Origin: an uncultured Eubacteriales bacterium
GTDB lineage: Bacteria; Bacillota; Clostridia; Christensenellales; Aristaeellaceae
Length of the DNA stretch: 9,250 bases
Direction of reading: 5' to 3'
Assembly: GCA_900553315.1 (NCBI GenBank)
Contig: USCW01000055.1
Coordinates: 1-9,250 of the forward strand
Part shown: positions 5,150 through 9,250 of the stretch, piece after piece
Layout: the number at the start of each line of letters is the position of its first letter
How positions within the stretch are numbered: the stretch's first letter is position 1
Made by a program: the position numbers and the translations under genes
Notes under the pieces: model-generated
The model's database searches: none
Told to the model about the DNA's origin: nothing
Seen by the model: only the letters and a program-made list of their open reading frames with translations

Positions 5150-7500
5150 AAACAGCACCGGCACGGGTCACGGCGAGGGAGCGCCGCCGCGGGCCGAACG
5201 TGCTGAGAAGAAAGCTCTGGCGGGATATGACCCGCAGCGCCATGCAGTTTGTGGCTATTGTGCTGCTGTGCGCGCTGGGCACATGGGTGTACAGCGGTCT
5301 GGACGGTGCGTGGCGGATGTTGGATCTGTCCGTCGAAACCTATTTTGAGGATGGCAATCTGGCAGATTACTGGGTGAATCTGAGCGGCCTGAGCAAGCGC
5401 AACGTGGACAACATCGCCAACATTCGCGGCGTGGCCGACGTACAGGCTCGCTTCACCGCCGATATGGACTGCCCCGAGCTGGGCGACGATGTGTCGCTCA
5501 ACGTACACGCCTTTAACGGTGCGGCGCGTATCAATGTGCCGCAGATCGTGGAGGGCGAAAACCTTCAGCAGAATGACCGCCGGGGCATTCTGCTTCAGGA
5601 GGAATTTGCTCAAGCCCATGACCTGCACCCCGGCGATTCCATTCGGCTGGATGTGCTGGGTACAGAGCGGACGTTTCTCATCCGCGGCCTGATCAACGAT
5701 GCAGAGCACGTCATTACCGCCAAGGATGTTATCCCCGACCCCGTCACCTACGGCTGCGCGGTCATCTGCTGGGAAGCGATAAACTACGTGCCCTTTAATG
5801 AAGCTATCGTCACCGCCGAGGCCGATGCAAACCAGACGCAGGTGGAAGCCGATATTCAGTCGCTTCTGCCGGACGCGCTGATCCTGAATCACAAGACCCA
5901 CGCCAGCACCCAGCGCACCCGGGGCGACGTGAATATTTTTAAAAACCTGACGCTGGTGTTCCCCGTGCTGGCCTTCATCGTGGCCGCCATGATCGTGCTG
6001 ACCACCCTTACCCGCATGATCGAGAACCAGCGCACACAGATGGGTACGCTGAAGGCTCTCGGTTACAGTGACCGCAAAATCCGCAGACACTATCTATGCT
6101 ACGCGCTGGTGCCGTCTGCCTTCGGTGCGCTGCTGGGCACGCTGGTGGGGCAGTACACCCTGCCGGATATGCTCTATGCCATGGAGGCCGCCCATTACTA
6201 TCTGCCAGTGAAGCTTCGCGCCCCCATCTCGTGGAGCGCGTGGGCTATGACCGCCCTGATGGTGGTGCTGAGCGTGCTGATCTGCCTCCATGCCTACAAC
6301 AAGGCAGCCCGTGAAGTGACCGCCGAGCTTCTGCGGCCCAAGCCCCCCAAGGCAGGCAGCCGCATTCTGCTGGAACACTGGACGGGACTGTGGCGGCGCT
6401 TCTCCTTCAACAGCAAGATGGTCGTGCGCAACATTGCCCGCAACAAGGGACGCACCCTTATGTCCATGGTGGGCGTGCTGTGCTGCAACATGCTGATTAT
6501 CTGCGCCATGGGCTTGCAGGACTCCATCGACGCTTGCGTCGGCAACTACTATACCGGCACCGTGGGCTATGGTCTTCGTGCCGATCTGGATACCACGCAA
6601 AGCGGCACCTTGGAAAGCTACCAACAGCGACTGGACGCAGAAAAGGTCGAGGGCATCATGGAAAAGTCCGTCAGTCTGCGGGTGAACGGTTCCCGCCGCA
6701 CCGTGGTACTGACCGTCATGGAAGAAGATCAAACCCTCCTGCGCTACGGTAAGAACAACACGCCGCAAGCCCTGCCAGAGTCTGGCCTTACCATCAGCCG
6801 CAAGCTGCTGGACGTGATGGGGCTCAAGCTTGGCGATCAGGTTGAGGTGTGGCTCCCCGGCGATGACGATCCCCTCTCCTTCACGCTGACGGAGGTCGTG
6901 GACACCAACATTGGGCAAGGTATCTTCCTGCCCCGCAAGAGCTGGGAGCAGCTGCACAAGGGAGCCTTCCGCCCCACCGCGCTGCTGCTGAAAAATCCAT
7001 CGGCTCAATGCCGCTGGGAGCTTGAGCAAATGGACGACGTTTCCACGCTGAAGGATCCTATCGACCAGTACGATCAAACCATGACCATGATGGAATCCAC
7101 CACGGCGGTGTTCAGCCTGATGTATTTTGCAGCGCTGGGACTTGCCTTCGTCATTTGCTACAACATGGGTCTGATGAACTTTACCGAACGCTCCCGCGAC
7201 TATGCCACGCTGAAGGTGTTAGGCTATCACCAAAAGGAGATTCGACGCCTGATGATGCGCGAAACGGAGGTCGTAACCTTCCTTGGAATGCTGCTGGGTA
7301 TCTTCCCCGGCCTTTGGCTGACCTCTGCGGTGCTGGGCTCCGTGAAATCAGAAACCATGGTCTACGCGGCGCAGGTCGCGCCCAAGTCCATCGTTCTCGC
7401 CAGCCTGATCACCATGGCGTTCAGCCTGTGCATCGAACTGCTGTTGACACGGAAGGTACACTCCATTGACATGGTTGAGGCGCTCAAGAGCGTTGAATAA
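5143..7500 (+). CDS. FtsX/MacB-family ABC permease with two FtsX units
   Basis: A 785-residue membrane protein with about eight membrane segments: near 33-53, 268-290, 318-338, 366-386, 438-458, 653-675, 711-733 and 749-769. Two large extracytoplasmic domains (about 54-267 and 459-652) separate segments 1/2 and 5/6, the layout of duplicated FtsX permeases. The cytoplasmic coupling motif appears twice, TLKALGYSDRKIRR (302-315) and TLKVLGYHQKEIRR (689-702), showing the internal duplication. The C-terminus (IDMVEALKSVE) is typical of Firmicutes members. The start overlaps the ATPase stop by 7 bases and has GGAGG 7 nt upstream, indicating translational coupling. Members of this class extrude peptides, drugs or lipids by mechanotransmission rather than import them. 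The substrate cannot be read from the sequence. Confidence 0.92.
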   Translation: MVETAPARVTARERRRGPNVLRRKLWRDMTRSAMQFVAIVLLCALGTWVYSGLDGAWRMLDLSVETYFEDGNLADYWVNLSGLSKRNVDNIANIRGVADVQARFTADMDCPELGDDVSLNVHAFNGAARINVPQIVEGENLQQNDRRGILLQEEFAQAHDLHPGDSIRLDVLGTERTFLIRGLINDAEHVITAKDVIPDPVTYGCAVICWEAINYVPFNEAIVTAEADANQTQVEADIQSLLPDALILNHKTHASTQRTRGDVNIFKNLTLVFPVLAFIVAAMIVLTTLTRMIENQRTQMGTLKALGYSDRKIRRHYLCYALVPSAFGALLGTLVGQYTLPDMLYAMEAAHYYLPVKLRAPISWSAWAMTALMVVLSVLICLHAYNKAAREVTAELLRPKPPKAGSRILLEHWTGLWRRFSFNSKMVVRNIARNKGRTLMSMVGVLCCNMLIICAMGLQDSIDACVGNYYTGTVGYGLRADLDTTQSGTLESYQQRLDAEKVEGIMEKSVSLRVNGSRRTVVLTVMEEDQTLLRYGKNNTPQALPESGLTISRKLLDVMGLKLGDQVEVWLPGDDDPLSFTLTEVVDTNIGQGIFLPRKSWEQLHKGAFRPTALLLKNPSAQCRWELEQMDDVSTLKDPIDQYDQTMTMMESTTAVFSLMYFAALGLAFVICYNMGLMNFTERSRDYATLKVLGYHQKEIRRLMMRETEVVTFLGMLLGIFPGLWLTSAVLGSVKSETMVYAAQVAPKSIVLASLITMAFSLCIELLLTRKVHSIDMVEALKSVE

Positions 7501-7516
7501 AGAAAGGATGCTTGCA

Positions 7517-8575
7517 ATGAAAAAGCTGTTTTGTCTGCTGATGACGCTTTACATGATGGCGGCGGTTCCCGCGCTGGCTGCGGAAGACCTGACGGGCCGT
7601 CCGCTGGCGGACGGTGTTGTGACCGCTGTAAACTACGTGGACGTGACCGCTCCCATGAGCGGCACATTGACAGCCTTTGACCTGACTGCCGGGGACGCGG
7701 TCGAAGCTGGGCAGACCCTGATGGGCTTTGTCACCACCGGCATTTACGCTACCGAAGACGCGACCGTAAAGGCTGTCTACGCCAGCGAGGGCGACGACGC
7801 AACGGCAGCCATGAGCCGCTGGGGTGCGGTGCTGGGCTTGGAGCCGGACATAGATCAACAGGTTCAGGCGACGACCACCGGCGCTTACAACAGCGAGGAT
7901 ACCCGGACGCTGCATCTTGGCGAGACGCTGTATTTCCAGTCCACCAAGTCCAGCCACACCGAGGGCACCGGCCGCGTTGTAGCGGTCAGCGACAGCGGCT
8001 ATGTGCTGGACATACTGACGGGCGACTTTGACCAGAAGGAAAACGTGACCCTGTATCGCAATGACAGCTACGACGCGAAAAAGTGCGTCGGCAAGGGCGT
8101 TATCACCCGCCGGAGCAGTTTGATGGTGCAGGGCAGCGGTCGTGTAGCGGCGCTGCATGTGCAGGAGGGCGACCATGTGGTAAAGGGGCAGCTGCTGATG
8201 GAGCTGGTCAGCGCCGACGCAGCCCCGGATGCGTATCAGCCGGAAGTGACAGCCTCTGCCGCCGGTGTTGTGGCGACGGTCGCAGTGAACCCTGGCCAGC
8301 AGGTATGGAAGGGACAGCTGCTCTGCCGCATTTATTTGACGGACACGCTGGAGGTTGTGGCGGACGTAGATGAAATGGATTTGGGCACGCTGAAGGTTGG
8401 CGACACCGTACCTGTGACGCTGGACGTGAACAAGTCGCAGGTGTTAAACGGCACGGTGACGGAGATTTCCGCGCTGGGTGTGACGAAGCAGAACGCGGCC
8501 TATTACACGGTGCATGTTTCCATCCCGGCAGGCAGTGGACGGCTGGGGGCGTCGGCCTCCATCTATCTGCAATAA
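7517..8575 (+). CDS. Secreted HlyD/MacA-like adaptor subunit of the ABC exporter
   Basis: A 352-residue exported protein. Residues 1-21 are a signal peptide ending in ALA|A. Lipoyl-like half-motifs occur at 42-71 (VTAPMSGTLTAF and the GDAVEAGQTL turn), 205-231 (GSGRVAALHV, GDHVVKGQLL) and 244-273 (VTASAAGVVATV, GQQVWKGQLL), followed by a beta-barrel region at about 278-335. This is the membrane-fusion-protein pattern without an evident long coiled-coil hairpin, as expected where there is no outer-membrane channel to reach. It probably docks on the permease's outer domains. The ATG at 7517 is preferred because AGAAAGG (7501-7507) lies about 9 nt upstream; the ATG at 7508 abuts that site. It starts 16 bases after the permease stop. 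Confidence is high for family, low for substrate. Confidence 0.85.
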   Translation: MKKLFCLLMTLYMMAAVPALAAEDLTGRPLADGVVTAVNYVDVTAPMSGTLTAFDLTAGDAVEAGQTLMGFVTTGIYATEDATVKAVYASEGDDATAAMSRWGAVLGLEPDIDQQVQATTTGAYNSEDTRTLHLGETLYFQSTKSSHTEGTGRVVAVSDSGYVLDILTGDFDQKENVTLYRNDSYDAKKCVGKGVITRRSSLMVQGSGRVAALHVQEGDHVVKGQLLMELVSADAAPDAYQPEVTASAAGVVATVAVNPGQQVWKGQLLCRIYLTDTLEVVADVDEMDLGTLKVGDTVPVTLDVNKSQVLNGTVTEISALGVTKQNAAYYTVHVSIPAGSGRLGASASIYLQ

Positions 8576-8589
8576 GAAGGTGAAGCAAG

Positions 8590-9180
8590 GTGGCAACAGG
8601 CTTTACTCCCCGTGAGCGGGAGCAGATCATGGACGCGCTGCGATCTGCGGCGGCGCGTCATGCTGCCGCACAGGGAAGCATGAAAAAGATTTCCGTGGAC
8701 GAGCTTTGCGCCGAAGCGGGCATCTCGAAGGGTGCGTTCTACAAGTTTTATCCGAGCAAGGAGCATTTATTTCTGGATGTGATGGAGCGCTGGCATCAAT
8801 CCATGTCGATGGAGGCGGAAAAGGCGGTACAGGCCGCCGGTTCGCTGAGCGGGCAGGAGCGTGCGGCGCTGATGATGAAGACTGCTTGCCGCGTAATGCG
8901 CGAGCAGCCGCTGGCCCGCTTTCAGGAAACGGAGGTACCGCTGCTGCTGCGCAAGCTGCCCGAGGCGGACATGCGCAATCACACGCTGACGGAAGCCGCG
9001 GTTGTGCATCAAATCCTAGAAAAGATGCACGTCAAGCTGACCGTTAGTGAAGAGCAAGCCTTCAACATGGCCTGCATTCTCTTCCGCGCTCTTCTAAGTG
9101 CCGACCAGATCGGCCCCAGCTTCGACGAGGCTCTCAATCTCCTCATCGACTGCGCGTGCAAGCAAATCATCGAAAAATGA
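8590..9180 (+). CDS. TetR/AcrR-family transcriptional regulator
   Basis: A 196-residue cytoplasmic regulator of usual family length. The N-terminal helix-turn-helix spans about 34-53 (ISVDELCAEAGISKGAFYKF), followed by the family hallmark YPSKEHLF (54-61). The helical C-terminal part (70-196) should bind a ligand and dimerise; the ligand is unknown. The start is GTG at 8590, with an AGGTGA Shine-Dalgarno (8578-8583) 6 nt upstream, 14 bases after the adaptor stop. As last gene of the exporter operon it probably represses its own promoter through the palindrome at 4387-4410 and is released by a compound the exporter removes. That link is inferred from context. Confidence 0.9.
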   Translation: MATGFTPREREQIMDALRSAAARHAAAQGSMKKISVDELCAEAGISKGAFYKFYPSKEHLFLDVMERWHQSMSMEAEKAVQAAGSLSGQERAALMMKTACRVMREQPLARFQETEVPLLLRKLPEADMRNHTLTEAAVVHQILEKMHVKLTVSEEQAFNMACILFRALLSADQIGPSFDEALNLLIDCACKQIIEK

Positions 9181-9206
9181 ATTCATGAGAGAGGCGAGGG
9201 AGGCAA

Positions 9207-9250
9207 CTGGGGGAGAGGCCGCTTCTCTAAGAGAAGCGCCTCTCCCCCAG
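9207..9250 (+). terminator. Long hairpin after the exporter operon (cut by the window end)
   Basis: Left arm 9207-9227 pairs with 9231-9250 over 20 base pairs, with one bulged C (9219 or 9220) and a 3-base loop (taa, 9228-9230). It starts 26 bases after the TetR stop codon, the right place for the operon's terminator. Any T-run would lie beyond the window and cannot be judged; the stem may also continue past 9250. Like the hairpin at 26-68, its left arm is purine-rich on the plus strand. Confidence 0.6.

Noticed and set aside
5095..7077. Two long minus-strand reading frames (6090-5095 and 7077-6094) opposite the permease
   Set aside because: They are antisense to an intact membrane protein with clear FtsX motifs. 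The translations are His/Gln/Gly-rich without domains, as expected from GC-rich codon bias.
7484..8176. Minus-strand reading frame opposite the adaptor gene (230 residues)
   Set aside because: Antisense shadow with no domain and no promoter or ribosome binding site; the plus-strand adaptor has a signal peptide and motifs.

Overview
The window looks like chromosomal DNA of a Gram-positive, gut-type Clostridia (Bacillota). It is moderately GC-rich by eye, with strong GGAGG-type ribosome binding sites, Firmicutes-style promoters, and an ABC exporter whose adaptor carries an ordinary signal peptide with no outer-membrane partner. The species cannot be fixed from this sequence. There are six genes in two divergent blocks. 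I see no RNA gene, CRISPR array, insertion sequence or phage gene. No gene-free stretch exceeds about 230 bases.

Left block (minus strand, 4220 down to 84). The upstream gene (4220-2220) encodes a secreted 666-residue protein. Its front half resembles a beta-propeller and its back half is an extracellular solute-binding protein, with no permease beside it. The downstream gene (2111-84) encodes a 675-residue fusion. Residues 1-371 closely resemble bifidobacterial N-acetylhexosamine 1-kinase (NahK), and residues 372-675 form a sugar-1-phosphate nucleotidyltransferase. Together these could turn a free N-acetylhexosamine into a nucleotide sugar in one polypeptide. The fusion joint still holds a Shine-Dalgarno sequence and an ATG, and a CAA codon one base change from TAA, so the gene looks like two formerly adjacent genes joined by stop loss. 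Each minus-strand gene has a good promoter candidate with an extended -10, and the block ends in a perfect 18-bp hairpin.

Right block (plus strand, 4448-9180). Four tightly packed genes form an operon: an ABC ATPase, an 8-TM FtsX/MacB-type permease that overlaps it by 7 bases, a secreted HlyD/MacA-like adaptor, and a TetR-family regulator. This is a self-regulated tripartite-style exporter. The promoter (4374-4402) is overlapped by a 24-bp palindrome and a third copy of its CAGTCA half-site, a strong candidate for the TetR operator. A long hairpin follows the last gene at the window's end.

The most interesting points are the NahK-nucleotidyltransferase fusion with its fossil joint, the orphan propeller/solute-binding fusion upstream of it, and the three-half-site operator in front of the exporter operon.
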